From: Brevibacterium aurantiacum
GTDB lineage: Bacteria > Actinomycetota > Actinomycetes > Actinomycetales > Brevibacteriaceae
NCBI RefSeq assembly: GCF_900169065.1
Contig: NZ_FXZB01000011.1
Location: forward strand, 62,001-126,000
Reading direction: 5' to 3'
DNA: 64,000 nucleotides
Under the pieces are notes generated by a model. That model did no database searches and was not told where the DNA came from. It was given only the letters and a program-made list of their open reading frames with translations. Position numbers and translations under genes: made by a program. This document shows positions 33,021 to 41,630 of the stretch, in pieces (within the stretch, counting starts at the first letter, position 1; each line of letters begins with the position of its first letter).

Positions 33021-33509
33021 TCACTGAGCTGTGATCTTGCCGATCCTTTCGGACGTCTGGCGCTGAATTCGGGAGAGCATTCCGCTCATCCCCCGCAGCC
33101 GCAGCGGGCTCACGAGGTCCGTCATCGACAGACGCAACGGCAGGTCAGACGGGATGGACAGGACCACCTCGGCGGTCTGTCCGTTGAGTCCTTCGTGAAG
33201 GATTCCGGCGAAACCACGGGTCGTCGGCGCCTCGGGAGGTGCGGAGAAATGCAGCTTCACGATCGCGGCACCCCCCTGCTCGGGGTTCTCCACCTCGGTG
33301 ACGAGGAAGATCGGAGACTGGCATTCGGGGACAGGTTCGAGCAGCTCGGGGTGCTCGCTGTAGCGCGGTGGCAGCTCGGGCAGCTCGGAGGCGAGCTCGA
33401 GCAGAAGCTGCAGCCGGTCACTGGAATCGGTCTCCGCGAAATCGGTGACGATCTCGGCCAGGCTCTCCGGCAGGTCCGAGGACTCTGGGGTGTCTGTTGC
33501 GGCGCTCAT
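33021..33509 (-). CDS. SufE family Fe-S cluster/cysteine desulfurase-associated protein
   Basis: SufE accepts sulfur from cysteine desulfurase on a conserved cysteine. Here Cys65-region reads EPVPECQSPIFLVTEV, which matches the family motif with C-x-S/T, followed by HFSAPPEAPTTRGFAGILHEGL and a final helix. The start at 33509 shares one base with the stop of the rhodanese gene, so the two are coupled. A sulfur-handling pair next to an iron uptake operon fits Fe-S assembly. Confidence 0.9.
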   Translation of the reverse strand: MSAATDTPESSDLPESLAEIVTDFAETDSSDRLQLLLELASELPELPPRYSEHPELLEPVPECQSPIFLVTEVENPEQGGAAIVKLHFSAPPEAPTTRGFAGILHEGLNGQTAEVVLSIPSDLPLRLSMTDLVSPLRLRGMSGMLSRIQRQTSERIGKITAQ

Positions 33510-34417
33510 CAGCGGTTGGGCACCTCCCCGGCCTCTGCTCCAGTGACGATGGGAACACCGACGACGTTGCCCCATTCGGTCCAGGACCCGTCGTAGTTGC
33601 GGACGTTGGTGTAGCCGAGCAGGTGCTGGAGAACGAACCAGGTGTGGCTGGAGCGTTCGCCGATGCGGCAGTAGGCGATGACCTCGTCGGCGGTGCCGAG
33701 TCCGGCCTCATCGGTGTAGATGGCCTTGAGTTCAGCTGCCGACTTGAAGGTGCCGTCCTCGTTTGCGGCCTTTGCCCAGGGCACCGAGGCTGCGGTGGGG
33801 ATGTGTCCTCCGCGCAGTGCGCCCTCTTCGGGGTAGGCGGGCATGTGTGTGCGTTCGCCGGTGTATTCCTCGGGGCTGCGCACATCGATGAGGGGACGCG
33901 TGCCGATGCTGTCTCTGACCTCGGGCAGGAATGCCCGCAAGCTCGTGTCATCACGCTCGATGACCGGGTATTCGGTCGGCTCCGGGCGTGGCTTGTCCGT
34001 GGTCAGTTCACGATCTTCGGCCTGCCATTTGGCACGGCCTCCGTCCATGAGGCGGACGTCTTCGTGGCCGAACAGGGAGAAGACCCACAGGGCGTAGGCT
34101 GCCCACCAGTTGGATTTGTCGCCGTAGAAGACGATGGTGTCCTCCCGGGAGATGCCCTTGGCGGACATGAGTGCGGCGAATCCTTCGCCGTCGACGTAGT
34201 CGCGGGTGACCCTGTCATTGAGTTCGGTGTGCCAATCGACCTTCACCGCGCCGGGGATGTGCCCGGTCTCGTAGAGGAGGACGTCCTCATCGCTTTCGAC
34301 GATGACCAGTCCGGGTTCACCGGCATGCTCAGCCACCCATTCGGTGCTGACCAGACGTGATCCGTCTGCGTATTCGGCGAATTTGGCCGTGGAATCAGCC
34401 GGGATCGCTGTGCTCAC
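33509..34417 (-). CDS. Sulfurtransferase, tandem rhodanese (SseA/CysA type)
   Basis: Two rhodanese domains of about 130 residues are present: an inactive N-terminal one ([18 protein letters not shown]) and a C-terminal one with the catalytic loop [13 protein letters not shown] (Cys near residue 233). CRIGERSSH is the loop of actinobacterial CysA/SseA thiosulfate sulfurtransferases. It moves sulfane sulfur from thiosulfate or mercaptopyruvate. The GTG start at 34417 has a strong AAGGAGG. It is the first gene of a pair with SufE. Confidence 0.92.
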   Translation of the reverse strand: MSTAIPADSTAKFAEYADGSRLVSTEWVAEHAGEPGLVIVESDEDVLLYETGHIPGAVKVDWHTELNDRVTRDYVDGEGFAALMSAKGISREDTIVFYGDKSNWWAAYALWVFSLFGHEDVRLMDGGRAKWQAEDRELTTDKPRPEPTEYPVIERDDTSLRAFLPEVRDSIGTRPLIDVRSPEEYTGERTHMPAYPEEGALRGGHIPTAASVPWAKAANEDGTFKSAAELKAIYTDEAGLGTADEVIAYCRIGERSSHTWFVLQHLLGYTNVRNYDGSWTEWGNVVGVPIVTGAEAGEVPNR

Positions 34418-34558
34418 TCGTTCCTCCTTGTGATGGTGTGGCTCTTCGGGCCTCTGTGCGGGTCAACGCCACCGCCCACCAGCATATTCCTCCACAGGCA
34501 CGTCCCGATGCAGGGGTATTGCTGGTGAGATGCGGGTGTCACCGACGAGTTCGGGACG

Positions 34559-35347
34559 CTAGTCGCGTGAGAAGAATGTCTGCAGGGCGGAGATAAACGT
34601 CTTCGGCTGCTCCGAGTGGACCCAATGGCCTGAACCTTTGACGGTGAGCAGTGTGGCCCGGGGAAAGAGGGAGCGCATGAGCGGCAGATCCTCACGGGAG
34701 ACGTAATCCGAATTCTCGCCGGCCATCCACAGGACGGGACCGTCGAAGCTCGCCTCCCCCATGTCGGGGAAGTCTCCGATAGTCGGCAGGCTTTCATGGA
34801 GCAGGGTGAGGTTGGGCTGCCAGGCATATCCCGCCGAGGTGGTGCGCAGGTTCTGGAGCAGGAATCCCCTGATCGTGTCCTCGGGGATCTTCGCCTGCAA
34901 TGCCTCGTTGGCACCGGTGCGTGATTCGATCTCGTCGAGATCGACTTCGGCCAGACTGGAGAGCAGGTGCTCAAAGACTCCGAGGGATCCGCCTGCGGTG
35001 GGGGCGATGTCGACGACGACGAGACGGTCGATGAGCTCTGGGTGGCGCAGGGCCAGGACCATCGCGACCTTGCCTCCCAGGGAATGTCCGACCAGGTGCA
35101 CGGGCAGATCATCGGGTGCGGTCATCTCGGCGATCATCGCGGCCACGGAGTCGGCCATGTCCACATAGCTGAAGTCCTCGGTCCACTCCGAATCCCCGTG
35201 GTTGGGCAGGTCGACGAGCAGGCTCGAGTAGTCGGGCTCGAGTGCTTTGGCGATCGACGTGAAGTTCTTGCCGCGGCCGAAGAGTCCGTGGAGGAAGACG
35301 ATGCGCTTACCGGTGCTGCCGATGAGTTTGCTGGCGATGTCAGTCAC
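34559..35347 (-). CDS. Alpha/beta fold hydrolase (YbfF-like esterase)
   Basis: IVFLHGLFGRGKNF gives the oxyanion region, VGHSLGGKVAM the nucleophile serine (near residue 103), DIAP the YbfF-type motif, and VKGSGHWVHSEQP the catalytic histidine. The 262 residues match the family of cytosolic esterases acting on short acyl esters. GTG at 35347 follows TAGGCT by six bases. The 141-base gap to the rhodanese gene holds no recognised element. Confidence 0.88.
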   Translation of the reverse strand: MTDIASKLIGSTGKRIVFLHGLFGRGKNFTSIAKALEPDYSSLLVDLPNHGDSEWTEDFSYVDMADSVAAMIAEMTAPDDLPVHLVGHSLGGKVAMVLALRHPELIDRLVVVDIAPTAGGSLGVFEHLLSSLAEVDLDEIESRTGANEALQAKIPEDTIRGFLLQNLRTTSAGYAWQPNLTLLHESLPTIGDFPDMGEASFDGPVLWMAGENSDYVSREDLPLMRSLFPRATLLTVKGSGHWVHSEQPKTFISALQTFFSRD

Positions 35348-35353
35348 GTCACC

Positions 35354-35359
35354 AGCCTA
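35354..35359 (-). promoter_or_regulatory. Putative leaderless -10 hexamer TAGGCT (alpha/beta hydrolase gene)
   Basis: TAGGCT on the minus strand, six bases before the GTG at 35347. Confidence 0.5.
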
Positions 35360-35378
35360 CCCGGGACCTCTCACCGGG

Positions 35379-35870
35379 TCATTTGTCGGTGACCGCCTGG
35401 TCGAGGGCCTGCAGTGACCGGTCGAGATATTCGGGGCTGACGACGGGGAATCCGCCGAACGCCTCGCGGATCTCCTGCGTCGTGCGTGACCAGTCATAGG
35501 TCAGGGTCACCTCGGTGCCGGACTCGGTCCCTTCGAGGTCGTAGCGCCACCGCCAACCTCCGGGTTCCACGTGTCCGTCCTCATCGGCTTGGCCGGGATC
35601 CCAGGCGATTGCGTGATCGGGTTCGAAGGTGGTCACCGTGTTGTCAATTCGATAGTCACCGTTCTCGTCGTTGAAGTGCATGTTCATGGAGAAGATCTGT
35701 CCGGTGGCCGTGATCGGCTGCGCATCGATGGCATCACGCACCCAGTCTGTGGGTTCGGTGTCACGGTGCCGGGTGGGGTCGGCCAACACCGCGAAGATCG
35801 CGTCGGAGGAGGCGTCGATCGTACGTGTGCGGACGATGTGCTCGTTGGGATACTTCGCTGCTTCGGCCAT
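35379..35870 (-). CDS. SRPBCC family protein (polyketide cyclase/START-like)
   Basis: The 163-residue protein has IDASSDAIFAVLADPTRHRD at the N-terminus, WRWRYDLEGTESGTEVTLTYDWS in the middle and a long C-terminal helix, the usual layout of SRPBCC ligand-binding proteins. The ligand is unknown. It is upstream of the hydrolase gene on the same strand but has its own leaderless promoter signal, and it is divergent from the NUDIX gene. Confidence 0.85.
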   Translation of the reverse strand: MAEAAKYPNEHIVRTRTIDASSDAIFAVLADPTRHRDTEPTDWVRDAIDAQPITATGQIFSMNMHFNDENGDYRIDNTVTTFEPDHAIAWDPGQADEDGHVEPGGWRWRYDLEGTESGTEVTLTYDWSRTTQEIREAFGGFPVVSPEYLDRSLQALDQAVTDK

Positions 35871-35876
35871 GCGACC

Positions 35877-35882
35877 AGCCTA
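35877..35882 (-). promoter_or_regulatory. Putative leaderless -10 hexamer TAGGCT (SRPBCC gene)
   Basis: TAGGCT on the minus strand, six bases before the ATG at 35870. Confidence 0.5.
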
Positions 35883-35919
35883 TTCACCCGACCTCGGCTT
35901 GGGAAGTGATACCCACAGG

Positions 35920-35925
35920 TAGGGT
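35920..35925 (+). promoter_or_regulatory. Putative leaderless -10 hexamer TAGGGT (NUDIX gene)
   Basis: TAGGGT, six bases before the ATG at 35932. With the divergent hexamer at 35877-35882, both genes start within 62 bases. Confidence 0.5.
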
Positions 35926-35931
35926 GAGTCC

Positions 35932-36390
35932 ATGCACTTCTCCGATTACGACACACGACTGGCCGGCTATGCGGTGATCGTCAACGACGACAGAGAAATC
36001 CTGCTCAGTTGGTTCAACGGCGGCAACGAACCGGCTCATGCACTGTGGACCCTTCCCGGTGGCGGGATCGAGTTCCACGAGAGCATCGAGACCGGAACGA
36101 TTCGTGAGATCAAGGAGGAGACGGGCTTCGATGCCGAGCTGGTGCGTCCGTTGACGACGCACACCTTCACGGAGAACCGGAGCAGCTCGTCGCGCCGCAG
36201 GACGGTCTCACGACCGTTCAAAGGTGTCCGCGTCGTCTATGAGGCTCGGATCACCGGCGGGACACTGGGAACTCTCGAGGTCGATGGGACCACGGACCGG
36301 GCCGAATGGCTGGCACTCGATTCGCTGGCCGAGGTGCGCCACGCTCGGATCATCGACATCGGATTGGATGCGTGGCGCACAGCCGTCTGA
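35932..36390 (+). CDS. NUDIX hydrolase
   Basis: The NUDIX box is visible as GGGIEFHESIETGTIREIKEETGF with the REIKEE core (about residues 40-63 of 152). WTLPGG precedes it as usual. Such enzymes cleave nucleoside diphosphates linked to another moiety; the substrate is not predictable. The gene converges with the iron-binding protein gene after a nine-base gap. Confidence 0.92.
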   Translation: MHFSDYDTRLAGYAVIVNDDREILLSWFNGGNEPAHALWTLPGGGIEFHESIETGTIREIKEETGFDAELVRPLTTHTFTENRSSSSRRRTVSRPFKGVRVVYEARITGGTLGTLEVDGTTDRAEWLALDSLAEVRHARIIDIGLDAWRTAV

Positions 36391-36399
36391 GCTCGTCGG

Positions 36400-37356
36400 C
36401 TATTTGACCTTATCGGCCACGAGGTCGGGCATCTTCTCTGCCGCGAAGGATGCGGAGAGCACCGAGTTGAGTGAGAATGCCTGGCGCACATCATTGAGGT
36501 CCTCGGTCAGTACGAGGCTCCGACCGTCTTCGACCGCCGGGATGCGCTTGAAGGCAGCGTCCTTAGTCACCTCGGTGTCGGGGATGTAGATCGGAAACGC
36601 CACGAGCAGGTCCGCATCGAGATCGTCGAGCTTCTCCTCGGACACTGTGGCGGTGAAGCCTTCCGGTTTGAGTGCCGCGACCTTCTCCGACTGTTTGAAT
36701 CCGAGCTGTTCCATGAACTGCACGCGCTCGGATCCTTCGACATAGGCTCCCCAGCCTTCCGAGGTCTTCGCGGCCACGCTCACGGATTTCCCGTCGAACT
36801 CCGGATGGGCCTTGCGAGCGGCTTCGTACTTCTTATCGAGCTCTTCGAGGACCTTCTTGCCTTCGTCTTCCTTGCCCAGCGCCTGGGAGACCAGGTTGAC
36901 CTGCTGGTCCATCGTGGTCAGGTAATTGTCGCCGCCTTCAGGTGCTCCCACGGTCGGGGCGATCTCTGAGAGTCGGTCGTAGCGCTCCTGTTCACCGGAG
37001 CTCTTGGTGTCGAGGATGAGGTCGGGTTCGAGGGCCGCGATCTTCTCGAAGTCGGGTTCCATCGTGTCGATGATCTCCGGAGCCTGATCGTAGAGGTCCT
37101 CGGCCCAGGGACCGACACCCTTGCCGCCGAACTCCACCCAATCGGAGGCGCCGACCGGCTGCACGCCGACTGCCAGCGCGGTCTCCGCGTCGCCCCACCC
37201 CAGGGCCACGACCTTCTTCGGGTCTTTCGGGACCTCAACGGAGCCGAATTTGGTGTCGATGCTGATGCCCGAGGCCGCTTCCTCTTCACCACCGCCACCA
37301 CCACAGGCAGCGAGCAGGAGGACGGAGGCGAGCACGGGAGCGAGAATTCGGCGCAT
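36400..37356 (-). CDS. Iron-siderophore ABC transporter substrate-binding protein (orphan)
   Basis: The lipobox LLLAACGGG (Cys at residue 18) is followed by the FepB/FecB fold with KVVALGWGDAETALAVGVQPVG, FEKIAALEPDLILDT and a C-terminal SVLSASFAAEKMPDLVADKV. It belongs to the same superfamily as the protein at 28882 but has no permease or ATPase genes beside it, so it probably feeds a shared transporter. AAGGAT lies before the ATG, and a DtxR-type box is 18 bases upstream of the start. Confidence 0.9.
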   Translation of the reverse strand: MRRILAPVLASVLLLAACGGGGGEEEAASGISIDTKFGSVEVPKDPKKVVALGWGDAETALAVGVQPVGASDWVEFGGKGVGPWAEDLYDQAPEIIDTMEPDFEKIAALEPDLILDTKSSGEQERYDRLSEIAPTVGAPEGGDNYLTTMDQQVNLVSQALGKEDEGKKVLEELDKKYEAARKAHPEFDGKSVSVAAKTSEGWGAYVEGSERVQFMEQLGFKQSEKVAALKPEGFTATVSEEKLDDLDADLLVAFPIYIPDTEVTKDAAFKRIPAVEDGRSLVLTEDLNDVRQAFSLNSVLSASFAAEKMPDLVADKVK

Positions 37357-37374
37357 GAGATCCTTCTTGAGTAG

Positions 37375-37393
37375 TTAGGCGAGCCTAGCTTAA
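37375..37393 (-). promoter_or_regulatory. DtxR/IdeR-type iron box upstream of the orphan siderophore-binding protein
   Basis: TTAGGCGAGCCTAGCTTAA matches the TTAGGTTAGGCTAACCTAA consensus at 14 of 19 positions and keeps both outer half-sites TTAGG and TTAA. Confidence 0.75.
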
Positions 37394-37449
37394 CCCATGC
37401 GCGGGGTCGCTGCGACTGACCGCATCCGCCTATCGGCCTCTGAGCCCAT

Positions 37450-38925
37450 TCAGGGTTTGATCTCGAGTCCTTCGACGTCCATGTCGTTGAGGGGCACGGT
37501 GCGGGAGCGGCGACCGGTGACCAGGCGGTGGATGAGCCACAGCAGAAGGAACGCCGGCAGCCCGATGTAGGCCGAGGCGACCTCGAGGACTCGTCCGTTG
37601 ACGACGGCTTCGACGTTCTGGCCGATGATGACGATGACCAACATGACGAGCGCGATGATCGGCCCGACTGGGAACAGCGGGGCACGATACGGCAGGTCTG
37701 CGATGTCATGGCCCTGCTTGACGTAGGCCCGCCGAAAACGGAAGTGACAACACGCGATGCCGACCCAGACGATGAACCCGGAGAGCCCGGAGACGTTGAT
37801 CAGCCAGGTGTAGGCACCGCCGTCGCCCATCACCTCGGAGAGGAAGCCGAAGAGTCCGATGACGGCGGTGGCCAGCAGCGCCATGACGGGAACGCCGCGT
37901 TCATTCAGGCGGGCGAACAGCCTCGGCGCGGTCCCCTCCTTGGCCATTGCATAGAGCATGCGGGTGGAGGCGTAGAGTCCGGAGTTTCCGGCGGAGAGGA
38001 TCGCGGTGAGGATGACGGCGTTCATCACCGATGCGGCCACTGCGATTCCGGCACGCTCGAAGACGAGGGTGAAGGGTGAGGCGGTGACGTCCTCGTTGTT
38101 CGCCGAGGCCAGCAGCGAGGGGTCGGAGTAGGGCAGGAGGAAGCCGATGATGATGATCGCGCCGATGTAGAAGAGCATGATGCGCCAGAACACGGTGCGG
38201 ATGGCCCGGGGCATGTCGCGGCGCGGGTTGGCCGACTCGCCGGCGGTGACGCCGACGAGCTCCGTGCCTTGGAAGGAGAAGCCGGCGATCATGAACACGC
38301 TGATGATCGAGACCCAGCCGCCGACAAACGGTGCTTCGTCTCTCGTCCAGTTGCTCATGCCCGGCGATTCGCCGCCGATGATGCCTGCGATCATGAGCAC
38401 GCCGAGGACGAGGAACGCAAGCACTGCGGTGACCTTGATGGCGGCGAACCAGAATTCGCCCTCGCCGAAGGCCTTGGCCGAGAGGAAGTTCAGTCCGGTG
38501 AGCAGGGCGAGGAAGATCGCCGCCCACACCCAGGACGGGACATCTGGCAGCCAGAAGGACATGATGACCCCGGCGGCAACGAGTTCAGCCGCGAGGGTGA
38601 TCGCCCAGTTGAACCAGTAGTTCCACCCCATGGCGAAGCCGAACGAGGGGCTGACGTACTTCGATCCGTAGGTGTGGAAGGAGCCGGCGACCGGCAGGTG
38701 GGTCGACATCTCCCCCAGCGACTGCATGACGAAGAGAACCATGATTCCGATGACGGCGTAGGCCAACAGTGCGCCGCCGGGGCCCGCCTGCGAGATCGTG
38801 CCGCCCGAACCGAGGAAGAGGCCGGTGCCGAGGGCACCTCCGATGGCGATCATCTGCAGGTGACGAGACTTCAGCCCCCGCTTGAGTTCGCGACTCTCCC
38901 CCGCCGAGGTGGCTGCTTCGTTCAT
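37450..38925 (-). CDS. Amino acid permease, APC superfamily
   Basis: The 491-residue protein has twelve membrane helices. The first reads MIAIGGALGTGLFLGSGGTISQAGPGGALLAY, split here as the substrate-binding GxGLFLGSG region, and GEMSTHLPVAGSFHTYGSKYV follows; both are typical of the AAT/LysP-GabP group of amino acid:H+ symporters. Loop LVGVTAGESANPRRDMPRAI is also conserved. The specific amino acid is not determined. AAGGA lies before the ATG at 38925. The lactate oxidoreductase gene is 61 bases upstream on the same strand. Confidence 0.92.
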   Translation of the reverse strand: MNEAATSAGESRELKRGLKSRHLQMIAIGGALGTGLFLGSGGTISQAGPGGALLAYAVIGIMVLFVMQSLGEMSTHLPVAGSFHTYGSKYVSPSFGFAMGWNYWFNWAITLAAELVAAGVIMSFWLPDVPSWVWAAIFLALLTGLNFLSAKAFGEGEFWFAAIKVTAVLAFLVLGVLMIAGIIGGESPGMSNWTRDEAPFVGGWVSIISVFMIAGFSFQGTELVGVTAGESANPRRDMPRAIRTVFWRIMLFYIGAIIIIGFLLPYSDPSLLASANNEDVTASPFTLVFERAGIAVAASVMNAVILTAILSAGNSGLYASTRMLYAMAKEGTAPRLFARLNERGVPVMALLATAVIGLFGFLSEVMGDGGAYTWLINVSGLSGFIVWVGIACCHFRFRRAYVKQGHDIADLPYRAPLFPVGPIIALVMLVIVIIGQNVEAVVNGRVLEVASAYIGLPAFLLLWLIHRLVTGRRSRTVPLNDMDVEGLEIKP

Positions 38926-38986
38926 CGTGTTCCTTGACTGTCGTACCGGCGGGATCCTGTTCGGGCCCCGGCCATTCTTACCACAT

Positions 38987-40225
38987 TCAGGTGTCGGTCT
39001 TCGCAATTGCCGCAGTGGGCAGCCCCCTGGCCAGCTGCGGTCCGAGGTCGGCGATGGTCCGGGCACCCATCAGTCCCATGGCGGTCAGTATTTCGGCCTT
39101 GATGAGGTCGATGGCCCGCTCCACGCCGCGCTGTCCACCGGCCATGAGCCCGTAGAGGTAGGCCCGGCCGATGAGCACGAAGTCCGCTCCGGCGCACAGG
39201 GCCGTCACGACATCGGTGCCGGACATGATTCCGGAGTCGAGGATGAGTTCCATATCGTCACCGACCGCTGCCCGCACTTCTGCCAGTGCGGTCAGGGAAT
39301 CGGGTGCGCGGTCGAGCTGGCGGCCTCCGTGATTGGATACGACCAAACCGTCAGCCCCGACGGACCGGGCCCTGTTGGCATCCTCGGCAGTGAGGACTCC
39401 CTTGACGAAGAGTTTGCCCTGCCACTGTTCGCGGATCCATTTGAGGTCATCGAGATCCAGCGTCGGATCGAACATGGTCCGGGTCATCTCAGCCAGTGAT
39501 TGAGACGTGTTGGACAGGGACGCGTATTTCGGCGGCTCGGTGGTGAGGAAGTTGAACCACCAGCCGGGCCGGTAGGAGGCGTCGGCGATCGTCTTCAATG
39601 TCAGCTTCGGCGGGATGGAGAGCCCGTTGCGGTTGTCGCGCAGTCGCTGACCGGTGATCGGGGTGTCGACGGTGACGAGCAGCGTCTCGTACCCACTCGC
39701 CTGGGCTCGTTGGAGCAGGTCGAGGCTGCGTACGCGGTCCTTCCACAGGTAGAGCTGGAACCAGCGAGTCGAGGACGGTGCGGCCTGTGCGACCTCTTCG
39801 ATGGAGCGGGTGCCCATCGTCGACAGGGAGAAGGGAATGCCGGCCTTCGTCGCGGCCCTCACTCCTCCGATCTCTCCTTCCGAGTGCATCATCCGCGTAT
39901 AGCCTGTCGGGGCGATGCCGAATGGAAGCGAAACGTCCTGACCGGCGATAGTCGTCGATGTGTTCGGGGCGTCGACTCCGTGCAGGATGCGTGGGAGGAG
40001 TTCGACGTCGGCGAAGACCTGCCGGTTCTTCCGCAGGGTGTGCTCGTCAAGGGCCCCACCGTCGACGTAGTCGAAGGGGGCTGTGGGTGTCACCCGTTTG
40101 GCGATCTTGCGCAGATCCCAGATATCGGCTGCGGAGTCGAGTCGCGCACCTACCCGGTCAAGTCTAGGCAGACCGAACTGCAGGAGAGGGGCGAGTTCCT
40201 TCACGTCAGGCAGTTGCCGTTTCAT
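38987..40225 (-). CDS. lldD: FMN-dependent alpha-hydroxy acid dehydrogenase (L-lactate dehydrogenase LldD type)
   Basis: The FMN-binding TIM barrel shows APFDYVDGGALDEHTLRKN, PFGIAPTGYTRMMHSEGE, STMGTRSIEEVA, LFVKGVLTAEDANRA with the conserved lysine, and the catalytic SNHGGRQLDRAPDSL, followed by DSGIMSGTDVV and GRAYLYGLMAGGQ. It oxidises L-lactate to pyruvate with electrons passed to quinone, or a related hydroxy acid. The 412-residue length fits actinobacterial LldD2-like enzymes. AGGAG sits four bases before the ATG at 40225; upstream in-frame starts add seven residues. Confidence 0.88.
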   Translation of the reverse strand: MKRQLPDVKELAPLLQFGLPRLDRVGARLDSAADIWDLRKIAKRVTPTAPFDYVDGGALDEHTLRKNRQVFADVELLPRILHGVDAPNTSTTIAGQDVSLPFGIAPTGYTRMMHSEGEIGGVRAATKAGIPFSLSTMGTRSIEEVAQAAPSSTRWFQLYLWKDRVRSLDLLQRAQASGYETLLVTVDTPITGQRLRDNRNGLSIPPKLTLKTIADASYRPGWWFNFLTTEPPKYASLSNTSQSLAEMTRTMFDPTLDLDDLKWIREQWQGKLFVKGVLTAEDANRARSVGADGLVVSNHGGRQLDRAPDSLTALAEVRAAVGDDMELILDSGIMSGTDVVTALCAGADFVLIGRAYLYGLMAGGQRGVERAIDLIKAEILTAMGLMGARTIADLGPQLARGLPTAAIAKTDT

Positions 40226-40359
40226 CGTTCTCCTCATATTCGACACTGAATCTCATCGGGTTCGAGACGCCTGCGAGTCTAGCGAGGGGGTCGTCGTCAC
40301 TGGAACTGGGATCACCATGAGAGATATTCCCGTTTATTTCCCTATGTGGGCTTATCGTT

Positions 40360-40365
40360 TAGACT
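40360..40365 (+). promoter_or_regulatory. Putative leaderless -10 hexamer TAGACT (Fic gene)
   Basis: TAGACT, six bases before the ATG at 40372, in an AT-rich 60-base stretch. Confidence 0.5.
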
Positions 40366-40371
40366 GTTCCC

Positions 40372-41589
40372 ATGTCCGACTCCGCTGGTCCCCTGTCCGA
40401 TTCTGCAGTTCCTGTGCCCGCAGCGCAGACAGAGACCAGACCGTGGCGCCAGGAGTTTCGCGGCGGAACGATCGACGACAGAAAATTCGCCGAGGTGTCC
40501 GTCTCCATTCCAGCCCGCATCGGCTCGGTCGACCTGCGACTGCCCTCCGAGCTCGCCGCACGCTCGGAAACCGCGGTCCGTGCGATCTCCCGGCTCGATG
40601 CCGAGCACGGTCGCACCCTGATTCCACTGTCGTACCTGCTGCTGCGCAGCGAATCGATCGCCTCATCGAAGATCGAAGCCGAAGAGGCACCCATCGACGA
40701 CTTCGTCCGGGCCCTCCACGGTGCGAAGTCCAATTCCTCGGCCACTGCGATGGCTGCCGCAACGGGTGCGCTGGATCTGCTGACATCGGGAGCGATCAGT
40801 GCCGATTCGGTTTCTCGCGCCCATCGGCTGCTGCTCAAGGACGATGCCGGCGAGGCTCATCTGGCGGGCCGACATCGTCCGATGCAGAACTGGATCGGCG
40901 GCTCGGATCATTCGCCTCGCGGTGCACTCTACGTTCCTCCTCCCCCGGAGCTCGTCCCCGAGCTCATGGACGATCTGCTGACCTTCTCACTGCGCGAGGA
41001 CATTCCCACGATCGCGCAGGCGGCCGTCGCCCATTCGCAGTTCGAAGCGATCCATCCCTTCACCGACGGGAACGGGCGGATCGGACGAGCCTTGGCGGCT
41101 GGGATCCTCCACTCTCGAGGTGTCACGACCGGGATCACTGTTCCCCTGGCTGCTGCCCTGGTCGAGGTTCGAGACCGCTACTTCGCGGCGTTGAATTCCT
41201 ATCACTCAGGTGATGCCGGACCGGTCATATCGCTGTGGTCTAAGTCTTCGGTGATCGCGGCGGAGGAAGCTCAACTGACCGCACATCGGCTGGCTGGACT
41301 GCCTGATGAGTGGGCCGACCTCCTCGGCCATAGGCGTGAGAACAGCGCCGCAGCCAGGATCCTGACCTACCTTGCATCGGACCCGGTGTTCACCATCGAC
41401 GATCTTGAGGACTCGTTGAAGCTGTCCAGCTCCTCCGCGAACAGAGCGGTCTCCGCGCTGACGGAAGCCGGGGTCCTGCGCGGCCTGACCAGTCGCAAGC
41501 GCAATCAGATCTGGGGTGCTGGCGATGTGCTCGCCGAACTCGAAGACCTCAACCTGCGCATCGGTGCCCGAGCCCGTTCCGAACTCTGA
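40372..41589 (+). CDS. Fic family protein with C-terminal winged helix
   Basis: The Fic core motif HPFTDGNGRIGR lies at residues 228-239 and has every catalytic residue, so it is probably active in transferring AMP (or a related group) from a nucleotide to a protein hydroxyl. The N-terminal inhibitory helix of class II Fic proteins reads SSKIEA (98-103): the inhibitory Glu102 is kept but the following Gly/Asn of the S-x-x-x-E-G motif is Ala. The tail (about 320-405) looks like a winged helix that could bind DNA. Stand-alone Fic proteins of this class are often self-regulated; no antitoxin gene flanks it. Confidence 0.92.
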   Translation: MSDSAGPLSDSAVPVPAAQTETRPWRQEFRGGTIDDRKFAEVSVSIPARIGSVDLRLPSELAARSETAVRAISRLDAEHGRTLIPLSYLLLRSESIASSKIEAEEAPIDDFVRALHGAKSNSSATAMAAATGALDLLTSGAISADSVSRAHRLLLKDDAGEAHLAGRHRPMQNWIGGSDHSPRGALYVPPPPELVPELMDDLLTFSLREDIPTIAQAAVAHSQFEAIHPFTDGNGRIGRALAAGILHSRGVTTGITVPLAAALVEVRDRYFAALNSYHSGDAGPVISLWSKSSVIAAEEAQLTAHRLAGLPDEWADLLGHRRENSAAARILTYLASDPVFTIDDLEDSLKLSSSSANRAVSALTEAGVLRGLTSRKRNQIWGAGDVLAELEDLNLRIGARARSEL

Positions 41590-41630
41590 GGGTATGCCGC
41601 GCCGGTCAGCGCTGCCGCACCTGACTGCGC

